A stretch of DNA of 64,000 nucleotides from Salegentibacter sp. Hel_I_6 (lineage in GTDB: Bacteria; Bacteroidota; Bacteroidia; Flavobacteriales; Flavobacteriaceae). A program made the position numbers and the translations under genes. This document shows positions 17,984 through 26,081 of the stretch, piece after piece (positions within the stretch are counted from its first letter, which is position 1; every line of letters starts with the position of its first letter). The notes under the pieces are model-generated. The model ran no database searches and was not told where the DNA came from. It saw only the letters and a list, made by a program, of their open reading frames with translations. The stretch lies in assembly GCF_000745315.1 (NCBI RefSeq), contig NZ_JQNQ01000001.1:2976001-3040000 (forward strand), written 5' to 3'.

Positions 17984-18448
17984 ATGAAAAATGGAATCTT
18001 AATGTTAGCTGCAGTAGGGGCACTGCTATTTACTTCTTGTAAAGACAACAATGATAATGCCTCTGAAAAAGTTAAAGCCGAGAATGTAGAAAGTGCGGCA
18101 GAACGTGATGCCCAGGCTACTGTTTATCCAAAAATGGAATTTGAAGAATCAGAACACGATTTTGGTAATATCCCCAAAGGTGAAAATGTAGAGCATAACT
18201 TTACCTTCACCAACACTGGCCAGGCACCATTAGTAATTACAGGCGCAAAAAGTACTTGTGGATGTACAGTACCATCTTATACTAAAGAGCCAATTCAACC
18301 GGGAGAAAGTGGCGAAATGTTGGTAAAATTTAACGGTTCTGGGAACGGTCAGGTAACAAAAACAGTTACGGTAACCGCTAATACAGAAGCCGGTACAGAG
18401 CGTCTTAGAATTAAAGCCTTTGTAGAAACCGAACAAAACGCTAGCTAG
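17984..18448 (+). CDS. DUF1573 domain lipoprotein
   Basis: 154 residues. MKNGILMLAAVGALLFTSCKDN is a lipoprotein signal with Cys19. After an Asn/Glu-rich linker, residues about 45-150 form the DUF1573 immunoglobulin-like (ASPM/HYDIN-like) domain: EHDFGNIPKGENVEHNFTFTNTG, KSTCGCTVPSYTKEPIQPGESG. The CGC motif is typical of the family, which is very common in Bacteroidota. Function unknown. It starts 48 bases after nusB and ends three bases before yajC, so it is likely co-transcribed with yajC. Confidence 0.9.
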   Translation: MKNGILMLAAVGALLFTSCKDNNDNASEKVKAENVESAAERDAQATVYPKMEFEESEHDFGNIPKGENVEHNFTFTNTGQAPLVITGAKSTCGCTVPSYTKEPIQPGESGEMLVKFNGSGNGQVTKTVTVTANTEAGTERLRIKAFVETEQNAS

Positions 18449-18451
18449 TAA

Positions 18452-18778
18452 ATGGATCAATTAACCCAGTTTGCCCCAATAATATTAATGTTTGTGGTAG
18501 TGTATTTTTTTATGATACGCCCGCAAATGAAAAAGGCTAAACAAGAACGTAATTTTGCTTCAGAATTAAAACGTGGTGACCGCGTGGTAACCAAAAGTGG
18601 AATGCACGGCAAAATCGTTGACTTTAGCGAGAAAAATAACTCGGTTATTATAGAAACCGGAGCAGGAAAAATAACTTTTGATCGTTCTTCCATCTCGATG
18701 GAAATGAGTAAAAAACTCAACGAACCGGCAAAGCCAGAAAAAGAAACTAAGGCAAAAGCCATTAAAGAAAAGAAATAA
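18452..18778 (+). CDS. yajC: Preprotein translocase accessory subunit YajC
   Basis: 108 residues with one N-terminal membrane helix (FAPIILMFVVVYFFMIRPQMKKAKQ), where FFMIRPQ is the family signature, then the cytoplasmic domain FASELKRGDRVVTKSGMHGKIVDF and a basic tail. YajC associates with SecDF at the SecYEG translocon. Start overlaps nothing; the gene lies 3 bases after the DUF1573 gene and is followed by a terminator. Confidence 0.95.
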   Translation: MDQLTQFAPIILMFVVVYFFMIRPQMKKAKQERNFASELKRGDRVVTKSGMHGKIVDFSEKNNSVIIETGAGKITFDRSSISMEMSKKLNEPAKPEKETKAKAIKEKK

Positions 18779-18805
18779 TCTTTCTGCTTACTTAATAGTA
18801 TTTAA

Positions 18806-18840
18806 AATCCTTGAGGCAAAAGCCTTGGGGATTTTTGTTT
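18806..18840 (+). terminator. Intrinsic terminator after yajC
   Basis: Stem AATCCTTGAGGC / GCCTTGGGGATT (with three G-T pairs) around an AAAA loop, then TTTTGTTT. It begins 27 bases after the yajC stop. Confidence 0.8.
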
Positions 18841-18867
18841 TTAAAAGGTTCTGAAAGTCTTTTTTTA

Positions 18868-18928
18868 CGTCATTCTGAACTTGTTTCAGAATATAAGTTG
18901 TTAGAACTCGAAACAAGTTCAGAATGTT
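18868..18928. repeat. Dispersed palindromic element, copy B
   Basis: Left arm ATTCTGAACTTGTTTC and right arm GAAACAAGTTCAGAAT are perfect 16-base complements around a roughly 20-base loop; the left edge is CGTC, as in the other copies. It reaches the stop codon of the YdeI-like gene. Confidence 0.9.
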
Positions 18929-19520
18929 AACAATTTTTATACTTATCGTGAAGTCCAACACCGTTTTTAATCATTGGAGTTATTTTCTCCAGGCGTGATT
19001 TTTTCGTAGTATCCCTTTTTGCATCAGCAATAAAATTGACGTATTCTCTCTGCTTTCCCTTAGTTAATCGCTGAAAATAATTTTCCAAATCTTTATCTTT
19101 TTTAAAAGCATTTTTCAATTCCTGAGGAAATACTAACTTTTTTGAAGTAACAGGTTTTAATTCTTTTCCTTCTTTCTGATTTTGGATAGCTTCAGCAACA
19201 TATTTCTCAAGAATATCAGGATTTATTTCTTCATCTTTATCGAACCTTATTTGTCGCAAAGCTTTGGTTTTTCCTTCCTGGGCGTTATGAAGAAGCGCAG
19301 TATTTTCTTTTAATAAGGCACCATTAAAAAACCATAGTGCACAATGATTTTTAAAGGCTGCGATACCTACTACATTTTTACCATTTAAAGCGTAAACTGG
19401 AGCACCCCACTTTATACATTCTTCCAGCTCAGTATTTTGTAATATCTCCCTTAATAAAAGCAGCTCGTTTTCCCAGGTGGAATGAGTCTCAATATATTGA
19501 TCTACCGATTTTACAGCCAT
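18927..19520 (-). CDS. YdeI/DUF1801-type protein
   Basis: 197 residues. The first half (LLLLREILQNTELEECIKWGAPVYALNGKNVVGIAAFKNHCALWFFNGALL) is a DUF1801 domain, related to frataxin-like and iron-binding folds. The second half (PVTSKKLVFPQELKNAFKKDKDLENYFQRLTKGKQREYVNFIADAKRDTTKKSRLEKI) is the bacteriocin-protection YdeI/OmdA C-terminal helix region. Cytoplasmic, function unclear. It overlaps the right edge of repeat B by two bases at its stop codon, and lies 24 bases downstream of pepT on the same strand. Confidence 0.85.
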   Translation of the reverse strand: MAVKSVDQYIETHSTWENELLLLREILQNTELEECIKWGAPVYALNGKNVVGIAAFKNHCALWFFNGALLKENTALLHNAQEGKTKALRQIRFDKDEEINPDILEKYVAEAIQNQKEGKELKPVTSKKLVFPQELKNAFKKDKDLENYFQRLTKGKQREYVNFIADAKRDTTKKSRLEKITPMIKNGVGLHDKYKNC

Positions 19521-19544
19521 TTCAGAATTTATAAAATCAACCGA

Positions 19545-20786
19545 TTATTTATATTTTTCTGAAGTTAGCTCTGCAATTTTCACGATAACTTCTGTGGCTT
19601 TTTGCATACTTTCAACCGGCACATATTCATATTTCCCGTGAAAGTTGTGGCCACCGGCAAAAATATTAGGGCAGGGTAATCCCATATAACTCAGTTGAGC
19701 TCCATCAGTTCCACCGCGAATAGGTTTTAAAAGAGGCTCAACGTCTACTGCTTTCATTGCGTTTTCTGCAATGTCTATAATATGCATTACTGGCTCGATC
19801 TTTTCTCTCATATTAAAATATTGATCGGTAATTTCTACTGAAATGCAATCATTTTCATACTGCGAACAAATTTCTGATGCCAGATCCTGCATCATTTCTT
19901 TTCGTGCTTTGAAATGCCTCAAATCATGATCCCTAATAATATATTCCAGTATCGTCTGCTCAACATCACCTTTCATATCACTAAGATGAAAAAATCCCTG
20001 TCGGTCCTCGGTATGTTCCGGAGTTTCTAGTCTTGGTAGGGAATTAATAAAATCTACAGCTATATACTGGCTGTTTACCATTTTATCTTTTGCGTAGCCT
20101 GGATGCACCCCTCTTCCCTGAACTTTAACTATAGCTTTAGCAGCGTTAAAATTCTCGAATTCCAACTCTCCAATTTGGCTACCATCCATGGTATAAGCCC
20201 ATTCGGCACCAAACTTCTCCACATCAAATTTATGCGCTCCACGGCCTATTTCTTCATCTGGAGTAAAGCCTACACGAATCTTGCCGTGAGGAATTTCGGG
20301 ATTATCCAATAAATATTGCATTGCAGTCATGATTTCGGTGATCCCCGCTTTATCATCGGCACTTAAAAGGCTGGTGCCATCGGTTGTGATAATGGTTTGT
20401 CCTTTATACTGTTTTAAATCATCAAAATATTCCGAAGAGAGGATGATATTTTTTTCTTTATTCAGAATTATATCATTGCCGTCGTAATTGTCAATAATTT
20501 GTGGTTTTATGTTACTTGCATTAAAATCGGGAGAAGTATCAAAATGAGAAATAAATCCAATTACGGGTACTTTGTGAGACACATTTGCTGGTAGTGTAGC
20601 CATAACATAGGCGTGTTCGTCTATACTAACCTCGGCCATTCCCATTTCCTTAAGTTCTTCTGCTAATTTACGGGCCAGGTTCCATTGTTTTTCGGTGCTG
20701 GGTGTGGTCTGGCTTTCTGGATCACTTTGGGTATCTATAGTGATATAATTAATAAAACGGTCTATTATGCGCTGCTTGTTAATCAT
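19545..20786 (-). CDS. pepT: Peptidase T (tripeptide aminopeptidase)
   Basis: 413 residues, normal length. Metal-site motifs of the M20 family are in order: GFISHFDTSPD (first His), LLSADDKAGITEI (bridging Asp), GFTPDEEIGRGAHKFD (catalytic Glu pair), and GGHNFHGKYEYVP near the C-terminus. Di-zinc enzyme that removes the N-terminal residue of tripeptides in the cytoplasm. It probably forms a unit with the downstream YdeI-like gene. Confidence 0.95.
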   Translation of the reverse strand: MINKQRIIDRFINYITIDTQSDPESQTTPSTEKQWNLARKLAEELKEMGMAEVSIDEHAYVMATLPANVSHKVPVIGFISHFDTSPDFNASNIKPQIIDNYDGNDIILNKEKNIILSSEYFDDLKQYKGQTIITTDGTSLLSADDKAGITEIMTAMQYLLDNPEIPHGKIRVGFTPDEEIGRGAHKFDVEKFGAEWAYTMDGSQIGELEFENFNAAKAIVKVQGRGVHPGYAKDKMVNSQYIAVDFINSLPRLETPEHTEDRQGFFHLSDMKGDVEQTILEYIIRDHDLRHFKARKEMMQDLASEICSQYENDCISVEITDQYFNMREKIEPVMHIIDIAENAMKAVDVEPLLKPIRGGTDGAQLSYMGLPCPNIFAGGHNFHGKYEYVPVESMQKATEVIVKIAELTSEKYK

Positions 20787-20872
20787 GGATAGTAGTTTAA
20801 TTCAAAATTAACCATTCGCATTTCAGCTTCAAAACCTTTTAAGAATAAGAGCTGGTTTTTTATGATTTCTTC

Positions 20873-20880
20873 TATTTTTG
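20873..20880 (+). promoter_or_regulatory. -7 promoter element for pyrD
   Basis: TATTTTTG, followed by C, fits TAnnTTTG. An in-frame TTG at 20878 is part of the box, so translation from it is unlikely; the ATG at 20896 is used. The gene would have a very short leader. Confidence 0.6.
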
Positions 20881-20895
20881 CACAAACCAACGTTT

Positions 20896-21927
20896 ATGTA
20901 CAAATCTTCTATTAGGCCTTTGTTATTTCGATTTGATCCGGAATGGGTACATCACTTCACTTTTAGAACTCTTAAAAAATTCGGGAAAACCAGTACTTTT
21001 CGTAATATCGCAAAAAAGAAATTCCAGGTAGAAGATGCGCGATTAGAACGGGAAGTTTTCGGTTTAAAATTTAAAAATCCGGTAGGTCTTGCTGCTGGAT
21101 TTGATAAGGATGCTAAGCTTTTTCAGGAATTATCGGCTCTTGGGTTCGGTTTTATTGAAATTGGAACAGTTACTCCAAAACCACAACCGGGAAATGAGAA
21201 AAAACGCCTTTTCAGATTAAAAGAAGATAACGCGATCATTAACCGAATGGGTTTTAATAATGATGGAGTGGAAGCTGCTGTTGAGCGTTTAAAAAAGAAT
21301 AAAAACGTACTGATAGGTGGAAATATTGGCAAAAATAAAATCACACCAAATGAAAACGCGGTAGATGATTATAAGATTTGTTTTGAAGCGCTTTATGACT
21401 ACGTAAATTATTTTGTGGTAAATGTGAGCTCACCAAATACGCCAAACTTACGAGAATTGCAGGATAAAGAACCACTCACGAATTTACTTAACACCCTGCA
21501 AAGCTTAAACACTAAAAAACCAAAACCAAAACCAATTTTACTAAAAATAGCACCAGATCTTACTGATGCGCAACTTTTAGACATTATTGATATTGTAAAG
21601 GAAACAAAGATTGCAGGGGTAATTGCCACTAATACTACGATTTCTAGAGAAGGTTTGGAGTCAGAAAACAAGAAAGAAATGGGCGGCCTAAGTGGGAAAC
21701 CCTTAAAGAATAGATCTACAGGGGTAATTCGTTTTCTTTCAGAAAAAAGTAATAAGGCTTTTCCAATTATTGGTGTGGGCGGAATCCATTCTGCAGAAGA
21801 TGCTTTAGAGAAACTCGATGCCGGTGCCAGTTTAGTACAACTTTATACAGGATTTATTTATGAAGGCCCAGAATTAATAAAAGCTATAAATAAAAAATTG
21901 CTTGAAAGTGAGAATAGAAATAAATAA
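20896..21927 (+). CDS. pyrD: Dihydroorotate dehydrogenase (quinone), class 2
   Basis: 343 residues from ATG at 20896 ([21 protein letters not shown]). The amphipathic N-terminal helices with [13 protein letters not shown] are the membrane-associated quinone tunnel of class 2 enzymes. [42 protein letters not shown] and [12 protein letters not shown] (catalytic Ser region) are conserved, as is the FMN phosphate site [27 protein letters not shown]. It oxidises dihydroorotate to orotate in pyrimidine synthesis and passes electrons to menaquinone. A LysE-type exporter gene follows 22 bases downstream. Confidence 0.95.
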   Translation: MYKSSIRPLLFRFDPEWVHHFTFRTLKKFGKTSTFRNIAKKKFQVEDARLEREVFGLKFKNPVGLAAGFDKDAKLFQELSALGFGFIEIGTVTPKPQPGNEKKRLFRLKEDNAIINRMGFNNDGVEAAVERLKKNKNVLIGGNIGKNKITPNENAVDDYKICFEALYDYVNYFVVNVSSPNTPNLRELQDKEPLTNLLNTLQSLNTKKPKPKPILLKIAPDLTDAQLLDIIDIVKETKIAGVIATNTTISREGLESENKKEMGGLSGKPLKNRSTGVIRFLSEKSNKAFPIIGVGGIHSAEDALEKLDAGASLVQLYTGFIYEGPELIKAINKKLLESENRNK

Positions 21928-21949
21928 TAGGAATATTTAATAAATCAAA

Positions 21950-22564
21950 TTGTTAGAGCAACTCATTCCCTTTTTAACGGCTTCTGTAATTCTTACGATC
22001 TCACCGGGTCCCGATATTATTTATGTAATGGTTCAGGGAATGGCCAATGGCAAAAAACACGGTTTTGTTACTGCTTTGGGCCTGGCTACGGGAATTATTA
22101 TTCATACCAGCCTGGTTGCTTTTGGTGTTTCAGCAATCATAAAAAATTCTGACACACTCTTTTTTGTCATTAAACTATTTGGTGCTTTTTACCTACTGTA
22201 TCTTGCGTGGCAGGTTTCTAAAAGCGATCCTGAAATCGCTTATTCTTCTGAAGGAATAAAAGATAAATCTTTGTTTTCCCTTTTTAAACAAGGTTTTATA
22301 ATGAATGTGCTAAATCCAAAAGTCACCATATTCTTTCTTGCATTTCTTCCCGGTTTCCTCTGGGAACCTGAAGAGAATACACTAATGCAATTCTATATTC
22401 TGGGAGCTATTTTTATGATTTTAACGATCCTTATTTTTGGAAGCGTAGCTTTACTCGCTGGAAAGATATCTACCTATCTTAAAAAACACAGGCAATCGGG
22501 ATTGGTTCTAAAATGGTTGCAGATTATAGTTTTTTTAGGAATTGCTGTATTTATTATAGTTTAA
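21950..22564 (+). CDS. LysE/RhtB-family amino-acid exporter
   Basis: 204 residues, about six transmembrane helices. ILTISPGPDIIYVMVQG near the N-terminus is the LysE signature, and GFIMNVLNPKVTIFFLAFLPGF is the conserved second-half motif. Exports amino acids or derivatives through the inner membrane; substrate unknown. I use the TTG at 21950 as start because the family's N-terminus begins at this point and no ATG is near. Likely co-transcribed with pyrD. Confidence 0.88.
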   Translation: MLEQLIPFLTASVILTISPGPDIIYVMVQGMANGKKHGFVTALGLATGIIIHTSLVAFGVSAIIKNSDTLFFVIKLFGAFYLLYLAWQVSKSDPEIAYSSEGIKDKSLFSLFKQGFIMNVLNPKVTIFFLAFLPGFLWEPEENTLMQFYILGAIFMILTILIFGSVALLAGKISTYLKKHRQSGLVLKWLQIIVFLGIAVFIIV

Positions 22565-22671
22565 ATTAGGAGGAGAAGTTTTATAAGAAACTTAATATTA
22601 GGGAAGATAAAGTGATTTAGCTTTAATAAAACGAAATTTTTAAAGCTGTTTTTAAATATTCCTTAAAATAC

Positions 22672-22679
22672 TATCTTTG
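22672..22679 (+). promoter_or_regulatory. -7 promoter element close to the mvaB start
   Basis: TATCTTTG ends only five bases before the start codon at 22685. With normal spacing, transcription would begin at or next to the ATG, so the mRNA may be leaderless. The same stretch also reads GGAGG just before the ATG. Confidence 0.5.
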
Positions 22680-22684
22680 GAGGT

Positions 22685-23548
22685 ATGGATAAAATTAAGC
22701 TTATCGAGTGTCCGCGAGATGCCATGCAGGGAATTAAAACTTTTATTCCTACCGAAAAAAAAGTGCAGTATATTCAGTCTTTACTGCGCTGTGGATTTGA
22801 CACCATAGATTTTGGAAGTTTCGTTTCCCCAAAGGCGATTCCTCAAATGGCGGATTCTGCTGAAGTTTTATCCAAATTAGATCTCTCTACCACCAAAAGT
22901 AAACTACTTGCCATTGTTGCAAATACGCGGGGTGCGCAAGATGCTTCGGTACACCCAGAAATTGATTATTTGGGTTATCCGTTTTCTATTTCTGAAAATT
23001 TCCAGATGCGGAATACCCATAAAACTATAGCCGAATCTGTGGAGATTTTAAAAGAAATTCTTGAAATAGCTGATAGATCTAATAAAGAAGTAGTAGCTTA
23101 TCTTTCAATGGGCTTCGGGAATCCTTACGGTGATCCCTGGAATGTGGAAATTGTAGGGGAATGGACTGAAAAACTTTCGGGAATGGGAGTGAAAATTCTT
23201 TCTTTATCTGACACCATAGGGAGTTCAACTCCAGATATTATAGATTATCTTTTTGCAAATTTAATTCCGGAATATCCCGAAATTGAATTTGGGGCACATC
23301 TTCATACCACACCTTCTAAGTGGCACGAAAAAATTGACGCAGCTTACAAGGCCGGCTGTAAAAGGTTTGATGGGGCAATCCAGGGGTTTGGAGGCTGCCC
23401 AATGGCTAAAGACGAATTAACCGGAAATATGCCTTCAGAAAAAATGCTTTCTTATTTCAATTCAAAAAAAGCAGATTCCAATATTAAAATGACCAGTTTT
23501 GAATCTTCCTACAACGAAGCCTCAAAGATTTTCGGTGCTTATCATTAA
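22685..23548 (+). CDS. mvaB: Hydroxymethylglutaryl-CoA lyase
   Basis: 287 residues. IECPRDAMQGIKTFIPTEKKVQYI is the N-terminal active-site region of the HMGL-like TIM barrel (conserved Arg-Asp). VAYLSMGFGNPYGDPW, LSLSDTIGSSTPD, FGAHLHTTPSKW (metal-binding His pair) and DGAIQGFGGCPMAKDELTGN (catalytic Cys in GGCP) follow in order. It cleaves HMG-CoA to acetyl-CoA and acetoacetate, mainly in leucine breakdown. This fits with the leucine dehydrogenase gene about 6 kb upstream, though the two are not in one operon. Confidence 0.95.
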   Translation: MDKIKLIECPRDAMQGIKTFIPTEKKVQYIQSLLRCGFDTIDFGSFVSPKAIPQMADSAEVLSKLDLSTTKSKLLAIVANTRGAQDASVHPEIDYLGYPFSISENFQMRNTHKTIAESVEILKEILEIADRSNKEVVAYLSMGFGNPYGDPWNVEIVGEWTEKLSGMGVKILSLSDTIGSSTPDIIDYLFANLIPEYPEIEFGAHLHTTPSKWHEKIDAAYKAGCKRFDGAIQGFGGCPMAKDELTGNMPSEKMLSYFNSKKADSNIKMTSFESSYNEASKIFGAYH

Positions 23549-23573
23549 CAATCTGATTTCAGCAAAAAATAAA

Positions 23574-23602
23574 AAAGCCGGAAATTTATCATTTCCGGCT
23601 TT
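23574..23602. terminator. Bidirectional terminator between mvaB and the TonB receptor gene
   Basis: Arms AAAGCCGGAAAT and ATTTCCGGCTTT with a five-base loop and T-rich exit on both strands. It separates convergent genes. Confidence 0.9.
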
Positions 23603-23624
23603 ATCTTTTTTAGAACCTTATCTT

Positions 23625-25853
23625 TTAAAATCTTGCGCTTATTCCGCCATAGATTCCCATTGGGTGTCCAGGTCTAAGACCTGCAGGAACCCTTGCTACT
23701 GCATAATCATTATCCAGAAGGTTAATTGCGTTTGCAGTTAGACTTAAATATTCATTTAAATGATATTTAGCTGAAAGATCTACAACAAAATTACTTTCAA
23801 TTTTTTGATTGGCAGCAATAGCACCACTACCAACCATAGTTCTAAATTCTCCCATATAGCGACCGCTTAAATGGGTTTCAAATTTGTTGTGTTCCAGGCT
23901 AATCCCTGCGTTGAATTGATGATTTGGAATGTAAGGCATTTCATCACCTTCATTTACCACACCCCAAATATCTACAGCGCTATCAAAACTGTTTTGAAAC
24001 TCTGTGTTGGTATAGGTGTAAGCGAAACTTAACGGCAATCTAAAATCACTATTAGATTTTAGAAGATCGTAATTAAGTAATAACTCAACTCCACGAACTA
24101 AAACTTCACCTGCGTTAAACTGCTCTAAAGTTCCGGTTCCTCCGGTTGCGGCCAGGTCACTTCCTAACAAATTGCTATAGTCATTATAGAAACCTACAAT
24201 TTCACCCTGGAAACCTGCAAAATTAAATCTGGAACCTAACTCCACATTAATACTTTCTTCTGCATCTTCTCCGGTTGAGTTCCCTGGAGGTGAGAAGCCT
24301 TTATGAACGCCTCCAAAAAAGCTTAGACTGGGATTTGTTTTATAGTTAAAACCAACTCCGGGTATAAATACATCTATTTTATTTTCTCTCGTGCTAAGAT
24401 CGCTACCCGTTCTGTCCAGATCTTCAGTTCCGTAATTTGTTCTCCCCAGGGTGATATTTTCATATCTAAGTCCGGGGGTGAAAGTCCACTTCTTATATTT
24501 TAATTTATATAATGCGTGGGTAGCAAAAGCCTTAGCATCACTTATACGGTTGGCATCGGTACCGGGAATTCCGGCATTACTTAGTTGCATTTGTCCATTA
24601 ATCATTTGGTAATCGTCTACCCATTGGAAACGATCTTCTTCATCTACGTGATAACGTAATCCAACTTCAAGATCGTGCGAAACTTTTCCTGTTGCCCAAT
24701 GGTAGTCTAGTTTTGTTTGCACTCCCTGGGAAAGATATTCCCGGTTATTGTTTTTAACAACAAGGACGTCACCTGGTTCAGAATTTCCCCCGGTAACCAA
24801 ATTAAAAGCACTTGCAAATCCTACCGGGTTGTCCAATAAATCAGAGATCCCAACATTTACATCATTTGCGGTTACATCATTTAACTTATACCAGTTTCTA
24901 CTGAATTCATTACGGTATCCTGTAGTGGTGATTCTAAAATAATCGTTGAAGTTTAATGTGTGGGTAGCCATATACTGAAGGTGATCTGCATTCATCTGGT
25001 CTCTTTGCGAGCCTGCATATCTTCTGTAGGGGTCGGCAGCATAATCATCTGCAGTTAAACCTAAATACGTTTCATCAGATACTTCATCAGAATATTGAAA
25101 CTTTAAATCTAAAGATTGCTGAATGCTGGCATCTGCACTGGTATTTAATCTGAACTTGGCTACCAGGTCGTCTTTGTTAAACCCTGTATCTCCACCACCA
25201 TCAAGGTTTTTAAACCCGTCAGAACGGTAATTCTGGTATTCAATCATGTAGCCAATATTTTCATAAGAATTACCTACCCTGGCATGTAAGTTTGAGGTAT
25301 TATAACTACCATAATTAGCAATTAAAGAGCCAGAAAAGTCTTCAGGAATTTGGGAAGAGATAAAATTTATAGCGCCTCCCGTAGTATTGGGGCCATATTG
25401 AACCTGGCTACTTCCCTTGAGTACTTCTACAGCCTGCATTCTTCCTACAGATGGGAAATAGTAAGCTGCCGGGGCGCTATAGGGGGCAGGAGCAATTAAT
25501 ACTCCATCTTCCATAATGGTAATTTTAGAACTTCTTTCTGGCGAAGTTCCACGTAAACTAATGTTTGGTCGAAGACCAAAACCGTCTTCCTCATAAATAT
25601 TTACACCCGGTATTTCGCGGAATACCCTGTTAATATCGGTGTAGTTATGCTTTTGTAAGTCTTTTTGAGAAACATAATAGGCAGAACCAGTTCGGTTTCT
25701 TGCTTCAAATTTACTTCCAAAAAACACATTTGCCGAGATTACTACCTCTCGAAGGTTTTCAATACTATCATTCTTTTTATTATTCTCCTTGTCCTGGGCA
25801 TTTAGGAGTCCGGTGAAGCATAGGCATAGAGAAAAAAGTAGTAGCTTTTTCAT
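23625..25853 (-). CDS. TonB-dependent outer-membrane receptor, FecA-like (ferric chelate)
   Basis: 742 residues with signal peptide MKKLLLFSLCLCFTGLLNAQD. A TonB-box-like region ENLREVVISANVF leads into the plug: DINRVFREIPGVNIYEEDGFGLRPNISLRGTSPERSSKITIMEDG and VEVLKGSSQVQYGPNTTGGAINF. The 22-strand barrel follows and ends in GIYGGISARF with terminal Phe. The plug (PERSSKITIMEDGV, YYFPSVGRM) resembles FecA-type ferric citrate receptors. It imports an iron chelate across the outer membrane with energy from TonB. It is divergent from fbpABC and the shared region holds three related inverted repeats, so both units are probably iron-repressed. Confidence 0.92.
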   Translation of the reverse strand: MKKLLLFSLCLCFTGLLNAQDKENNKKNDSIENLREVVISANVFFGSKFEARNRTGSAYYVSQKDLQKHNYTDINRVFREIPGVNIYEEDGFGLRPNISLRGTSPERSSKITIMEDGVLIAPAPYSAPAAYYFPSVGRMQAVEVLKGSSQVQYGPNTTGGAINFISSQIPEDFSGSLIANYGSYNTSNLHARVGNSYENIGYMIEYQNYRSDGFKNLDGGGDTGFNKDDLVAKFRLNTSADASIQQSLDLKFQYSDEVSDETYLGLTADDYAADPYRRYAGSQRDQMNADHLQYMATHTLNFNDYFRITTTGYRNEFSRNWYKLNDVTANDVNVGISDLLDNPVGFASAFNLVTGGNSEPGDVLVVKNNNREYLSQGVQTKLDYHWATGKVSHDLEVGLRYHVDEEDRFQWVDDYQMINGQMQLSNAGIPGTDANRISDAKAFATHALYKLKYKKWTFTPGLRYENITLGRTNYGTEDLDRTGSDLSTRENKIDVFIPGVGFNYKTNPSLSFFGGVHKGFSPPGNSTGEDAEESINVELGSRFNFAGFQGEIVGFYNDYSNLLGSDLAATGGTGTLEQFNAGEVLVRGVELLLNYDLLKSNSDFRLPLSFAYTYTNTEFQNSFDSAVDIWGVVNEGDEMPYIPNHQFNAGISLEHNKFETHLSGRYMGEFRTMVGSGAIAANQKIESNFVVDLSAKYHLNEYLSLTANAINLLDNDYAVARVPAGLRPGHPMGIYGGISARF

Positions 25854-25858
25854 TTTAA

Positions 25859-25877
25859 TTTAGATTAGTTTTAAATA
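25859..25877. promoter_or_regulatory. Candidate metal-regulator operator, site 1
   Basis: TTTAGATTAGTTTTAAATA agrees with site 2 at 15 of 19 positions. It lies between the -7 box and the start codon of the TonB receptor gene, where a bound protein would block transcription. Confidence 0.5.
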
Positions 25878-25883
25878 GTTCGG

Positions 25884-25915
25884 CAAAAATATATTCCCCT
25901 CTAGAATTGCGCAAA
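25884..25915 (-). promoter_or_regulatory. Promoter of the TonB receptor gene
   Basis: On the minus strand TTTG (25915-25912), a 20-base spacer and TATTTTTG (25891-25884). This fits the Bacteroidota two-part promoter. Inverted repeats lie on both sides. Confidence 0.65.
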
Positions 25916-25916
25916 C

Positions 25917-25939
25917 TTATTTAGACTTAATTTAAATAG
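25917..25939. promoter_or_regulatory. Candidate metal-regulator operator, site 2
   Basis: The core TATTTAGACTTAATTTAAATA minus its last base is an imperfect palindrome (about 17 of 21 positions symmetric). It directly abuts the -33 element of the receptor promoter and matches site 3 at 18 of 23 positions. The shape TTTA(G/A)A...T(C/T)TAAA recalls DtxR/MntR-type operators. Confidence 0.6.
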
Positions 25940-26025
25940 AAATTTAAAATTTACACTGAAACAGTTATTTACGCGGAATATTTAACTTTTGTTCGATTTA
26001 AATTCCCTCATATTTTTCAAATATT

Positions 26026-26048
26026 TTATTTAAACCTATTCTAAATAA
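26026..26048. promoter_or_regulatory. Candidate metal-regulator operator, site 3
   Basis: Perfect seven-base outer arms TTATTTA and TAAATAA around a nine-base centre. It ends one base before the -7 box of the fbpA promoter, so binding would occlude RNA polymerase. Confidence 0.6.
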
Positions 26049-26049
26049 T

Positions 26050-26057
26050 TATATTTG
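26050..26057 (+). promoter_or_regulatory. -7 promoter element of fbpABC
   Basis: TATATTTG fits TAnnTTTG. The -33 region is occupied by operator site 3 and shows no TTG. An in-frame TTG at 26055 is inside the box and should not be read as a start. Confidence 0.65.
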
Positions 26058-26081
26058 AACCGAAATTTAAAACCTCAAAAA

